Of a stretch of 64,000 nt of DNA, positions 41,851-56,300 are shown one piece after another. Within the stretch, counting starts at the first letter, position 1, and each line of letters opens with the position of its first letter. Source of the DNA: Scleromitrula shiraiana (lineage: Eukaryota > Ascomycota > Leotiomycetes > Helotiales > Sclerotiniaceae); contig JABELC010000004.1 of the NCBI GenBank assembly GCA_028455995.1, positions 2,974,501 through 3,038,500 of the forward strand, in the 5' to 3' direction. Under the pieces are notes generated by a model. It had not been told where the DNA came from and did no database searches. It worked only from the letters and a program-made list of their open reading frames with translations. Made by a program: the position numbers and the translations under genes.

Positions 41851-44522
41851 CTTTCGTTATATTAGATCTTTTCGATTTATTATAATCACTTTGTTTTTTA
41901 ATAATATTAAATTATTATTAAATTTGAAAATATTTATTTCAAGAAATCATTTTTGCTTTTTATAAAAAAAATTAATTTTCATAATCATAAATCTTTTTTA
42001 AATAAATTATTTTTTAATGTTAATTAATATATTATTTATATATATTATTATAACTTTCCAATTGTTATTTTTTATATATAATCAATATAAATTAATTATT
42101 AATATCTTTATTTTGATTAAATAATATAATAACAAAAATATTTATTTAATTAATAATTGTTTTAATTTTGATATCCTATAAAACAAATATGATCTTTTTT
42201 ATAATTATTATGAATATAAATGTAAAAATAATAATTAATCAGTATATTAAATATTAATCTGTTAATGCTGAAACAAGTATTATATTTTTCTTAATATTAT
42301 TATAATTTTAAATATTAAATCAAAAAATCTTATACATATTACTTTTTTTTAAATTATTCATTTATTTGTTTATTTGTATTTAAAAATTTTTTAACTTTTA
42401 ATATTCAAATTAAATTAACTTGAATTATCTTCAATTTTTTATTTTTTATTAATTCATTTTATTTTCTTTTATAATATTCCAAATGTATTATAATGAATAA
42501 TAATTTTCTATCTTCTATTGAATGAATTAATGAATACTTCAAAATTTATTTATATAAATATACTAAATCTATTTTATTTGAAAATAATTAAATTGATAAT
42601 GATTTTCTTAAAATGTTTATTTTATATATATATTTTTAATTATATGTAATATTATTGTTTTTTTAAATATACTAGTAAAATTGAATTATAGTAAAAATGA
42701 TAGTACTCATTTGTCATCAATATTGCTTTTTACTTTCATTTAATTTTTAATATAATAATATTCAAAAATTATACTTCGATTTATATAAATTTGATTTATA
42801 GAGTTTTATTTATAATAAGTATTTATATTAATAATAAATTTCTTTTTAGTTTTTTATCTTATAATCATATTAATAGTAATTTAGTATAAAGATCGTTTTT
42901 ATTAGCAGTAATTTTAAATATTTTGTTGTTTGTTAATTTAAATTTATAGAATTTTATTCAATAATTCTTTTTATTTTAATACTTTCTTTTCATATACATA
43001 TTTCTATATTTAAGAAGAAATGATATGTATTAAATATAAAAAATCTCTTATTCTATTAAAATAAATTTTCAATTTTTCTAATATACAATATTTTTCAATA
43101 TTAATATTGATTTTATATAAAGTCAATATATAATTCATTATAAGTTCTATAAATAAATTTAGTTTTTTTATTTAAGTTTATATGTTAAATATAAATCATA
43201 TTATCATTAATTTATTTAATCTAATAATATTATTTGATATTTAAATAATTTATTTGTATATAAAATATTTCGAATACATTATGATTATTATTATTAATAT
43301 TAATAATTTTCCTTTATATTCTTTCGTTTCTATAATAAATAAAGAATCATTTATATAAATATAATTTCCTCTTTTATGTTTTTATACTTTTTTTATATTG
43401 ATAATAAACTTCATTTTGCTTATTTTATAAAAGGATTTATAAAATTTATAAAATAAGAACTTTTCTTTTTTGTATTTTATATTGTTTTGAATATAATTAT
43501 GTTTTATTATTCTTATAATTGTAGCTATTGTATTTTTTTAATCTTATTTATAATTTCATAATTTATTTTTATTATCATTATCATTTTTAGAAATTTTGTT
43601 ATAATAATATGAATTCATATTACTTTTTCTTGAATTTAATATGGATTTATAAAATAAATTCATAATATATTCAAATGCATTATTTGATTTCCTAATATGA
43701 TATTCTAATATTCTATTAGAAATAACATAATTGTTCTCAATTATTCAAAAATATTTTTTATAATTTATAACTTTTAATAATAACTAAATCTAGATATTAA
43801 ATAATATGTTTTTTGGATTATTTATAATAATATCTGGAAAATTCCAATTGTTTTATTAATTACAATATTATGTATATACTAGTATTATTTATTTTTATAT
43901 TTTAATTTAATTTCTTCAATCTATAACTCTAAAATTATTGATAAAATTTTAATATTAATATAATAATATTTAAAAACTTTATTTTTTGATATTATAAAAA
44001 ATACAATTACAATACCATCCTTTAAAATCAATATATATTCATAAATCTTAAATTCATAATTTAAATTAATTTTATCATTATTACATTCTTTGTTGTCTTA
44101 ATTCAATTTTAATAAGTTCATTTAATGTTAAATTTATATTATTATTAAATATTAATTATTCATTTGATCATTTTATACAAATTATATCAAACTATTATAA
44201 TTAAAAAATCAAACTATTTTTATAAATTAATATACCTTTTATAATCGAATTTTAAGAAATTAACAATTCAAAATATAATTTTTCTTTTCTTTGAAGTTTG
44301 TTAAATTTAAAGTTATAAAACCATATAAAATATTTAAATTAATTATATATATTGTTTTTCCCAAAACGATACTTTTTTATTGGTTCTTGCTTTTATTATT
44401 ATTTTTTTAATTATAATTTGTTTATTAATAATAGAATCAATAAAAATAATGAAAATAATTCTTTTTAAATTCTATGTAATCGATTTTAATATAATTTATT
44501 ATATATTGATGTGTAAAATTCT

Positions 44523-44766
44523 TTATATATTTATTTATATATTTATTTATATATTTATTTATATATTTATTTATATATTTATTTATATATTTATTTAGAT
44601 ATTTATTTAGATATTTATTTAGATATTTATTTAGATATTTATTTATATTTTTGTTTATATTTTTCTTTATATTTTTCTTTATATTTTTCTTTATATTTTT
44701 CTTTATATTTTTCTTTATATTTTTCTTTATATTTTTCTTTATATTTTTCTTTATATTTTTCTTTAT
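44523..44766. repeat. 12-bp tandem array with three unit variants
   Basis: Units are arranged in blocks: first ATATTTATTTAT, then four of ATATTTATTTAG, then one ATTTTTGTTTAT, then about ten ATTTTTCTTTAT. The open frames across it on both strands are artefacts of the 12-bp period. Confidence 0.93.
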
Positions 44767-46177
44767 ATAATTCATTGTGTATTTATTTATATAATTGGTA
44801 TTTTTAATTTTAGTTTTATTAATTTCGAAGAATATATTTATAAGAATAATATTAATATATATAAAAATAATAATTAATACATATTCAACAACTAATGTTT
44901 TTCTTTATAAAATTCTAATATTAAATATAATTATAAATTGCTTTATTAATCTTCTATTTTAATACAACTTTTATTTAGTAAATTAAAATTATAAATTACT
45001 TAATGTATTTGAAATTAATTCATTTTTATACATCTTTTTAATGTTTTATTATGTTCAATCAAAAAGATAATTTTCAAATCTAATTTTATATAATATTTAT
45101 ATAAGAATTATGAATTTACTGATATATATATTAATATCTCAAAATACTTCTTATATCTTTTTATAATTATTAACAATTTTCTATATTCTAAATAAAAACT
45201 AAATTTCTTATATTCTAAATATTATATTTATGATATTTTTTTCAAAATATAATATGATTTAATTTATGATTAAATATCGTTAATAAGTCTTTTTATTATT
45301 TTTATATCTCTATTATTAAAGCTTTTAAGTTTTCAATAATATTTTTATTTTTATTTTTATTTTATATAAGTAAAAACATCGATTAATCAAGTTGATTATC
45401 TTTATATAATATTTATATTTATTTATATTTAAAGTTAAAACATTTATAACAATTATATTATTTATTGCGTTATTGATATTTTTAATTATGATATAATACA
45501 ATAATCAAAAAAACTTTTACTTCAAAATTTGATTATTTAATGACATATAACTTTCAAAATTTCATTTTATTTTTCTTTTAGATAATAATCAATTATAAAT
45601 TTGAAAATTTATATATTTTAATTTTTATTATAAATCCATTATAAATAAAACATAAATAAATTTAATTAAAAACAAGATATAAAAACAAAGAAAAATTACA
45701 ATTTTATAAATATATTAATATCAAATTTGAAGAGTTTAATAGTAATTTCAAATATATAATATAAATATATATAATTATCATTATAAATTTAACAAAAAAT
45801 CAATGTTTCATTATTTAAAAAATACATAATTGAACTTAATCAAAAATATTTATTTTAAATTCATATATCTTCAATATAATAATAATATATTTATTATTTA
45901 TATAATTAAAATTTGATTTTTAAAAATATCTTTCAATATTTAAAACCATTTTCATTATGGTTAACAAATCGCATATTAATAAAATGTAGATCTTTTTTTT
46001 TTTTGATAAAAGAATTTATGAAATGATTATTTCTAAAAAATCAAGTTAATTTAATATCAATTTCAAAAATCTGAATACTTTAGTTTTATTTTTATGATAA
46101 TAGATAAATTTTTGAGTTAATTTATAATTATTAATTAATGTTGAATATATTCAAGGGAGATAAAATGTATTATACTT

Positions 46178-46250
46178 AAACAAGGTTTTTATAGTAGTAG
46201 AATAATTATTTATTGATTTCAAATAGATTGTATAAATCTTAGGATTATGT
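46178..46250 (+). repeat. Dispersed repeat, copy 3 of 3
   Basis: Least mutated of the three copies (TTTTTATAGTAGTAGAAT, then AAATAGATTGTATAAATC). Aligns with 10870-10945 and 40867-40945. Confidence 0.5.
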
Positions 46251-47809
46251 AACTCTTTAATCATTATATAACATCAATTGTATGTGATATATATATGGTC
46301 TATTGTCTAATTAATCTATACGAACAATTATTCTTAGAAATATTATGTTTAGAAATCGTTTTATTACAATTTAATAATTTGGAATATTTTTTAAAATATT
46401 TTTTAACAATGTAATCTTTTGTATTATAAAAACTAAAATAAAAAATTAAATCTCTTTTAATTTTGATATTATTAACTTTTAAATCAATATTTGATTTCAT
46501 TTCAACTTTTTTGTTTATTAAATCGAATATTAATTCATCAAGATATAACTTTTTTTTTTAAAGAATAAAACAATTATAAGTATTATTTGAATCTTTTAAT
46601 AATATATAAACAATAAGAGATTTATAAATTTTATATTTTGATCTTTTAATAAATATGAAAAAATTGAATATTCAATATATATTTATTCATATTATTAAAA
46701 TGATGATAATTTGAATTTATTGAGTTATTCAATTTTTTTTTTCATTTTGAAAAAGTTTTCTCCAAATATTTTGTTAATAAAATTCTGTAAATTATTGAAT
46801 TTTGATTTACTTGTCAATATTTTGATAATATTTCAAAAGATAATAAATTTAAATAAATTTGATGTATATGATTTATTTTTATTATACTTGATCAATTAAT
46901 TATTATATTTCAATTTAAATTTATAATTAATAAATATTTCATTAATATCAAAAAACAAAAATCAATTAAAAAGTGATTTTAATTTATTCATATAAAATAT
47001 AATTTTATTAATCTTTGAATCTAGTTTAATTTAATTATATTATTTAATACAATTAGTAGATCTGCTTAATAATATTTTTTTTGCGAAATAAAAATATCAT
47101 CAATAAGCATATTCAATATAATAAATAAAATATATTAATTTATTAAAATTATGTATATATAAAATTTGATTTTAACATGAATACTTTAAATTATATATTA
47201 ATATAATTTAAATAAAAGATTTCATAAATAATTTAATTATACATTTTTCTGTACTAGTAGATTATTTCATACTACAAATAATATATTCAATATCATATAT
47301 ATATATATACAACGTGAATAAAGTATTTAATATGATATCAATAAATTTAGTTTTGTTATTTTTATTTTTATTAAAAATTAAAACTATCATATAATTCATT
47401 ATAATATTGTTGATTTTTTAGAGTGTTTTGAATACTATTCATATTAATACTATATATACACAATATATTTAATATATATAATAAAATTATTAAATTATAA
47501 AATGATTTTCTTTAATTAAATAAATATTTGATTCCGAGTCGTTTAATTTTAACATATTCGATCAAGAATATAATATTTATTTGATTAATTTGATTTCAAT
47601 AAATTAAATAAATTATATATAATCAAATTAAATTCATTAATGAAAAGATAGTAATTATTAAATAATATTAAATCAATTATATTTTATTAAAAATCTTGAA
47701 GACTTTTAATCTTTAATTCGATCACTTGAAATAAACGTAATCAATATTTAATAATATAATCTAAATATTTATAATTAAAGCTTTTTTGTATTTTAAGATA
47801 TGTATATAT

Positions 47810-47978
47810 TATTAGAATGGTTGCCGGATAAAGATCACTCCACATTGGGACTAGTATAATTACATAATCAATAGTTGATATATATCTCCTTTTATGGGAT
47901 CAAGACTTTAGCTAGTCAGTTAATAATATAATAATATATCAAATTTATAATGCTTTTTTTTATATTTAACTTTTTATA
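47810..47978 (+). repeat. 5' LTR of the copia element
   Basis: 169 bp. The outer part is preserved (GGTTGCCGGATAAAG, CATTGGGACTAG). The inner end is strongly T-rich. GGTTATAAGTCTGG directly follows and could be the primer-binding site. Confidence 0.82.
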
Positions 47979-50900
47979 GGTTATAAGTCTGGAAGCATTT
48001 AAAAGTTATTAATTATGTTTAATTTATTTAAATTATATTTAAAAAAGTTTATTTACTATTTTCATTTTAAGTTCTTTATAAAAGATACTGTTAAAAAGAA
48101 GTCAAAACAAATTGTTAAAGATTAAGTAGATATTATAATAGTAAAGGTTTATAAAATATTTAATAATACTAGATTAAGCAAAAATTTATTATTATAAAAG
48201 TTTAATAATAAATTTATTAATAAATAATTTCAAAATTCAATCGAAATATTCAATATAAATTAATAAAAATATAAATCAATAACGAATTTTTAAAAATCCA
48301 TGTTAAGATCAAAACATATTAGCAATTTTGTTAATTTAGATTTTTAATACTTATTTAATAAAATATCAGATATCGCTAAAAAAGAAATTACAGTCAATAA
48401 TTTTATATAAAGTATAAAAACTAGTTCAATTTTCTTGTTCGAAAAATCATTTTAATATTATAAGGTTAATAAGATAATATAAAAGATTAATTATGCAATT
48501 CAATAAAAAATCATAATAATATTTAATAAATTATTATTTTTTTCAATTTTTTTTTTTAATTATTATAACAACTATCAAAATCATCATCTTTATCAATAAA
48601 TTCAGTTAATTTAATGGTAAAATCAAGTTTATTATCATTTGCTCTGCAAATGAATTCAAAACAATATCTCAAAAAAAAGGAAAATTATTTATATTAAATC
48701 AAAAATATCAAAAATATTATTAATATAAATAAATTAAAAAAAATCATCAAAAAAAAAGCAATAACACTAAAAAACATTAACTCTATAACATCTACAATTG
48801 AAATAAAAATTAAAACTTAAAAAAAATAAAATAAAAAAAATATAAAAATATATATTATTATTTATTAATTTTTTTATATTGGTCTAATAAAGTTAATCAA
48901 AAATAAAAAAACAATTTAAAAAATGATTAAAGCCTTTAAATATTAATATAAAAATAAAAATTATATTTTTAATTATAATAAATTAATTAAATATAATTGA
49001 ATTAATATAAACAATTTTGAAAATATATAAAAAATAATTATTGTAATTTGCTAATTATTTGTAAAACTTATTAAAATGAAATTAATATTAAATATAATAA
49101 TTTAATATATATAATTTATTATAATAATAAACAAAAAAATTTTTATTTAAATAAAGCGATAATGCTTTATTACTTGAAATCTAAAAATAGATAAGTTTAG
49201 TATAATACAGAATTTTATAATTGATTTTATTAATAAAATTTAATAAATCAAAAATTCGAAAAATAAAACAATACTTTTTGGTAATAAAAATCGGGAAGTT
49301 TTATAAAAGAAAAAAATTATATTCAAATAAAACAATTCTAATTTTAATTATTTTAATAAATCTAACTTATATATTTATTATAATAATTTTAGTCTTAATT
49401 CAGCTCGATTTTACAACTTTAATATATATTTAAATAATTTAAAAAATATTGATATAAAAAAAAAATAGGAGAATAAAAATAGTATTAAATAAAAAACCTA
49501 AACCAAAATCAAAAACAAAGTATTAAATAATAAACTTAATAATAAAACTTTAAATTTAAACAATAAAAAAAAGTTTGATAATTATAAAAATTTCAAAATA
49601 ATAATAATAACATTATTTATAATAATTAAAAACTTTCTACACAATTTACTTAATAACAAATTAACATTAAATATCGTTATAAATTTTTAATTCAAATATA
49701 TTTAAATTTATAATATTAGTATTTTATATTATTGTATATAAAATATGTTAGAATTCATTATATTTTAAAAATTCATATTATATAAATCGAAGAAATTCAG
49801 ATTATTATTAATAAATAAAATGATTTACTTTATAAAAATAAATAAAATCGTATTAAAATATTTTATGAAAAATAAATTTAAAATATTTTTTTTATATCAA
49901 GATATTTTATATTTTAACAAATTATTATTAAAATTATTTTTAGATATAATATAGTAAAAAAATAATAAATATATATAATATAATTATATATAAGATAACA
50001 AAAAAGTTGTTTATTTTTAAATAGATTTAAATATATATATTATTATTTAATTATAAAATAAAATATTAATCTATTCGGCATTTTTAATATTATTTTTAAA
50101 TATCAATATCCACAAAAAATATATTAATATAAATATTTGATATAAGTGATTTAGATATCTTTTTAAAAAAAATGTCAAAACAATTTAAAAAATAATGAAG
50201 GGATTATTTATCAAAAATTTAATTAAATATTTTAAAAATAAAAAAGAAATTTATAAAATATATAAATTAATAAAATTATATTAAATATTATAAAAAATTA
50301 TTAATTCAAAACTAACTAAAATCTTTAAACTTTTATACATAAATATTATTAAAATCAATTTAGTTAATATTAATAAATATCAATATATTATTATTATTAT
50401 TAATAAAATATTTTAATTTAAATAAATATATATTTATAAATATAAAAAAAGCATTAAATTAATTCTACAAACTATTATAAAACGATTTGAACTTTAATAT
50501 AATTAAAAACTTATAAAATAAAGATTAAATAAAAGCAAAAAATATAATATAAATAATTTAGATAAACTTATTAATAACACTAATTTAATTATTAAATTTA
50601 TTATATTATATACTCTAAATTAAAATAGAGTTTCAAAATGATCAATTTGCACTTTATTTAAAAAAGTATAAGCAATTATAATTGATAAAGAAATATCTTT
50701 AATATTTTAATTAAAAATATATTAAAATATAATTTATATTATAAATCAAACTATAATTATTTTAATCAAAAAAATAACTTTATATAAAGTATTTATAAAT
50801 CAAATTAATCTAAATTATAATAATAAATTTTTAATTATATATTTATAAATATTAAATTATAAAACATATATATATATTCTAAAAAAAAAGTATATTTTTC

Positions 50901-51913
50901 ATCAAAAGCTTATTCTACACACTAAAATTAATATTTTAATAAGTTTTAAAGATAATCATATATATTACATATATATTTTAATATAAACTAAAAAAAAAAT
51001 TATATAAACTTTAAATATTCAATTTGATAAAAAAAATCTAGTTATTGATCTAAATAATAATATTATTATTAATTTTTAAAATAAAAAAAATAATAATAAC
51101 AATATTTTAAAGCTAATAAATAATTTTTAATATATATAATCTAATAAATTTATTATTAATATATTAAAAAAATTATTCAATATAAATAAATATATAAAAA
51201 TTAAAAACAAAAAACTATTCAATCAAATATTCAACAATAACAATAACAATAACACTATCAATAAAGTTTTATTTCTTATTTTATTTAAACCTAAAAAAAA
51301 ACAAAGTCAATTAATAAACTCAAAAAACAAAAAAAAAACATTATCAATTACCACTAATAAAATTATTTAATATTTATATAATATACAAATAATACTCATT
51401 ATATTCAATATAACACACTATAATAATAATAACAATTTTAAAACTTTAAAAAAAGTATTAATAAATTCAAAAAAAAAATACTAAATCAAAACTATCAAAT
51501 TAAAATATAAATCATTATATAATAATAAAATATTTAAATTAATTAAAAAATCTGAAATATTTAATATTATTAATAAATATAAAATTCTACAAAATAAATT
51601 CATCTTTAAATAAAAATATAATAAAAAAAAAATCATTAAATATAAAATTTATTAAATTATTTAAAAATATAAATAAAAATATAAAAAAAATTATAATCAA
51701 ACATATATAAAAATATACAAAATAATTATATAAAAAACTTTTATAATATTAATAATAAAAAACAATCTTGAAATTAAATAAATAGACATTATTATAATAT
51801 TTTTAAATAACGAATTTGATAAATTCGTTTATATTAAATTATTATTATATTAGATTAAAAATAGAATTATATTTAATTTTATTAATAATAATATTTTATA
51901 GATATATAAATTA

Positions 51914-52645
51914 TTAAAGATTTTATATAGTTTAAAGCAATTTTTATAATTATAATAAAATATATTATATATTAAATTTATCAATATAGAATTTAAACCT
52001 TTTAATATTAATAATTATATATATTATAACTTTATTATAAAAATTATTATATATATTTATATTGATGATTTTTTTATAATTGATAAATAATAATTAATTA
52101 ATCAAGTTAAATAAAGCTTAATAGAAATATTTAAAATAAAAGATTTTAAATTTATTATCTATTTTTCAAATATTAAAATTATTAAAAATAGAGAAAAAAA
52201 AACTATTATTTTATATTAAAATGTTTATATATAAAAAATATTAACAAAGTTCAATTTTAACAATTACAAATTAAAATCTATATTAATAATATTAAAAATT
52301 ATAAATCTAATAATACTAAATATTAAAATAATAATATTAAAATTCATTACTAAATATCAATCAAAAATGAAATCATTTAATTTTCTTTATATTCAAGCTA
52401 ATATTTCATTTATAATCAGAATTCTATACAGATTCTTAATTAATTTAATAGTAATTCATATATTGATTTACGATAGAGTTTATCAATATATATCCAAAAT
52501 AATCAATTATATTATAATCTATAATAAAATAGTTGATAAATATATTAAAGATTATAACAATTTAAATTACACTAACAATATCGTAATTAAAAAAAGTATT
52601 TTTAAATATATCTATTTTATATATAAAGAGATTATCTTAATATAA
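51914..52645 (+). pseudogene. Copia reverse transcriptase / RNase H remnant
   Basis: Residual coding sequence of the copia polyprotein. At 51914-51940 it reads LKILYSLKQ (family LKALYGLKQ; Gly to Ser is a RIP change). At 52058-52078 it reads YIDDFFI, the catalytic YVDD box of copia RT. From 52367 to 52645 a 92-codon frame without any stop holds the RT-to-RNase H region: NISFIIRILYRFLINL corresponds to the RPDIxxAVxxLSRF block, and DYNNLNYTNNIVIKKSIFKY to YSDSDYAGDxxTRRSTSGY. The pattern of Ala to Thr, Gly to Asn or Lys and Thr to Ile fits C-to-T and G-to-A mutation. Frames shift and stops interrupt the rest, so it is inactive. Confidence 0.82.
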
Positions 52646-53109
52646 TCTAAAAAATAAATTATTATTACATTTTTTTTAATCAAATCAAAATATTATAGTT
52701 TAATTAAAGTATTAATAAAAATTTTATAAATATAATAGTTTTTAATTAAAATTGAATATGATAATAATAATAGTATATATATCATATTTTATAATAATAA
52801 TTAAAATAATCTAGCACTTATAAAAAACCTAAAAATCTATTAATGTATAAAATATATAACTATAAAATATTATTTTATTAAAAAATAGATTATATAAAAA
52901 TATATCAATCTTTAATTCGTTCTAATTAAAGAAATGATAACAAATAATTTAATTAAATTATTAATATCGATTAAATATCAATGTTTTATTAAAATGTTTT
53001 GTATAGGGGTGTTTAAGTTGCAAGATATAATAAAATAAATACATATATATAATATAAAATAAAAAATAATTAAATTAATATAAATGATTAATATATTAAT
53101 AAAAAAATG

Positions 53110-53278
53110 TATTAAAATGATTATTAGATAAAGATCATTCCACATTAAAACTAATATAATTATATAATCAATAATTAATATATATCTCCCCTTATAAAAT
53201 CAAAACCTTAACTAATCAATTAACAATATAATAATATATCAAACCCATAATGCTCTTCTTTATATCTGACCTTTTATA
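53110..53278 (+). repeat. 3' LTR of the copia element
   Basis: 169 bp. The inner start is mutated (TTATTAGATAAAG, CATTAAAACTAAT). The outer end is preserved (CCCATAATGCTCTTC, CTGACCTTTTATA). Confidence 0.82.
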
Positions 53279-53349
53279 TATATATATATTAATAATATAC
53301 TAAGATAAATTCTCTTTTCAAATATATTATACTAGTAATAAAATAAAGT

Positions 53350-56300
53350 TTCTTTTTTTTATAAATAACAAATATGATTTTAATAAGTTTCAAAATATTA
53401 TAATCAATATAGAAATAATAATAATATTGATTATTGATAAATAACAATTTAAAGTATTACAAAAATTAATTAATCTAATTATTAATTATAATAAAATAAA
53501 AATTATAAAGATTACATTTAGAAAAAAAAATACTAAAAAATCTATAAAATTATATAAAATCAAACTATTAATTAAATAAATCAAAGTTTATATTATTTAT
53601 ATAAATATATTATTTTTATTTTATTTGATAAATATAAATAAATTTAATGTATTTTTTAATAATATTAAAAATTAAATTATTTATAATAAAATTAATAAAC
53701 ATTTTTTGATTATATAAAAATATAATTATAGTTTTTTATTATAAAAATATAATTATAATATATTTATATAATTAATAATTTTTAATAATATTTGTTATTT
53801 TATAAAAATAAAATTATAATATTTATATAAACGTTTTAATTATTTAATTATTTATAAATTATATAATATATTTAAATAAATTAATTGTAATAATATAAAT
53901 AAAAGCAAGATCAATAAATTAACGAAATATTATAATCAATATTAGATACATAGTAAATTATTAAAAAAATTCAAATTCAAGATCAATAATAATAAAAATA
54001 ATAATATTCGATTTAATTATATAATCATCATTAATATTATATATATTAATAAAAAAACGATATTGTATATATTTAATAAAATAATAAAATATTAAACAAT
54101 AATATTTCTAAATAATTTATTAATAAAATATATTTAAAATATAATTTAATTTAAATAGATTAATATTTATATAAAATTTTTAAATTATATTATTATTAAT
54201 ATAAATATATAATATATTGTAAAAAAACTTAATGAATATATAAATATTATAAAATTATATAATAAATATATAAGATTTTGCAAAACAAATTATAATAATT
54301 TGATTTTATAAAAAAATAAATATTATAGATAGTAATAAAAGTTATAAATGATTTAATAAATTTTAATAGACTCATTTTAATATTTTTAATATTCAATATA
54401 TTTATATATATAAAAAAATTAGATTTATTAATAAAAACTATTATTAATTAAGCAATAAAACTATAAAAAGTAAATAATAAAATTTATAGATATAAAACAA
54501 TTTAATTAATAAAAAATGCATTATAAAAACAAAATCAATTATTTATATATATAATATATAACCTAAAAATACACTTAAAAATTTTAATATATAAAAAATC
54601 ATTAAAATAAAAAAAGAAAAATGAATAAAATCTTATATTTTTAAATTAATAAAAAATGAAAATTACAAAGTTAATATAAATAACTATATTATAATAATAT
54701 AATCAATATTAATTTATTTATACTATAAAAAATCTATTAATCTAATATTAATATTATTAATAATATATATAAAAAATTATATATTATTTATACTTATAAA
54801 TAATGATAATAATTAGTTAATTGTTTAAAAAATATTAAAAATAACATCAAAATCACCCAAATTAATAATTTATAGGTATAATAGATTAGAAAAAAATTAA
54901 AGCTTTAATATTCTATTATTAATAGTGATTTAATTTTATTAATATATCTAATAAAATATATAATAAAAAATATAATTTAGATTATATATAAAAAATAAAC
55001 ATTTTAAAAAAATATTATTAAATATTATAATATTATTAAATAACAAATATACTATATATTTAATTAAAGTTTTTTTTATCAATAAATTGATTTCTTTTAT
55101 TAAATATACTAAATATAATGAAAAAGAATAAATAGAATATATATAAAATTAAAAAAAAAGAATTAAATAAATTAATGAAAATCAATATATTTGAAATAAC
55201 AAAACAAAAAAAAATTTCGATAAAAATAAATTTTTTTAAATATAAATAAATTAATAAATTCAAATATCTAAATATAAAGAATATATATAAAAAATTGAGG
55301 CTTATTATATAAAGTTTTAATAATATAGAAAAATATATTATATTTATATAATTTTTAACTATATAATATTTAATATATTAATTAATTATAATAATTATAA
55401 TTATTATAATGATAATAAAAAATAATAATATATTTAATATTTATTTATATAATATTATTTAAATATATATATAAACAAATTCGGAATTTATATATTTTAT
55501 TTTTATATATATAATTTTAAAAATAGAATATCTATTAAAAACTATATTTTATATAATATAATTATTATATAAAATCTTAAAAGTAAAAAATCATTAATTT
55601 AATATATATCTAAATTATTATATTATAAAGTTTAAAATAATGATATCGATATATAACCTTTATTTATTATATATATAAAATAAAAGATTTAGAATTATAG
55701 CGATATAAATAAATAATATTTTAATTATCGTTAATAAATAATTTATCTACAAAAAGAAATACTATTTAAAAAAATTAAATTTTTATATAAAAAATAAAAG
55801 CAACTAATTAAAACATATTTATTTAAATTCAATAATAATATAATATTATTAAAAAGTTTAATAATTATAATAAATTCAAAACTTCAATATAAAAATTTAG
55901 AGTAAATTAAAAATATTAATATCAATATATATAAAATATATAATAAACTTCAAAAAAATATAATATTAAAAAAGCAATATATTATATAATATATGTACAA
56001 TATTTATATTATAATTTATTACTAATTTAAAGCTTTATTTAATTTGATATAGATTATATAAAATATCGAATTAAACAATAAAAATATAAAAGTATTTAAT
56101 AAACATATATAATAATAAAAAAAAACTTTATAAAAAAACTTTGATTTATATTATTTAATTTTAATATTCTTTATGTATATATATTTATTAATATTTTATA
56201 TATTAATAATCCTAATTTATTATTTTAAATTAAATATATTATTATATTAATAAATAAAGATAAAAATGCAAATATTATATATTAATTATTAATTAAATAT

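Larger units (their letters stand above)
39114..47809. other. AT-rich stretch with microsatellites
   Basis: No transposon domain could be read. Short open frames at 46300-46500 (minus) and 46711-46899 (plus) have somewhat better composition than most but match nothing I know and are not called. Two simple-sequence arrays and two copies of a dispersed repeat inside it are listed separately. Confidence 0.5.
47810..53278 (+). mobile_element. Ty1/copia-like LTR retrotransposon, full length, RIP-degraded
   Basis: 5.47 kb, a usual size for copia elements. LTRs are 169 bp (47810-47978 and 53110-53278), sharing GGATAAAGATCACTCCACAT on the left and its mutated form on the right. The likely duplication is TATAT on both sides, though low complexity leaves the ends uncertain by about 2 bp. 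RT and RNase H traces lie in the last third on the plus strand, the position expected after integrase in copia. The tract 51181-51420 holds about 31 C but only 2 G. No intact gag or integrase was found; a 70-codon frame at 49221-49433 is not identifiable. Confidence 0.88.

Noticed and set aside
41579..44766. CRISPR-like regular spacing
   Set aside because: The repeats are head-to-tail without spacers, in a eukaryotic genome.
44437..44775. 112-residue KNIKKNIKK repeat protein on the minus strand and its plus-strand partner 44380-44598
   Set aside because: Product of the 12-bp microsatellite, open on both strands for purely periodic reasons.
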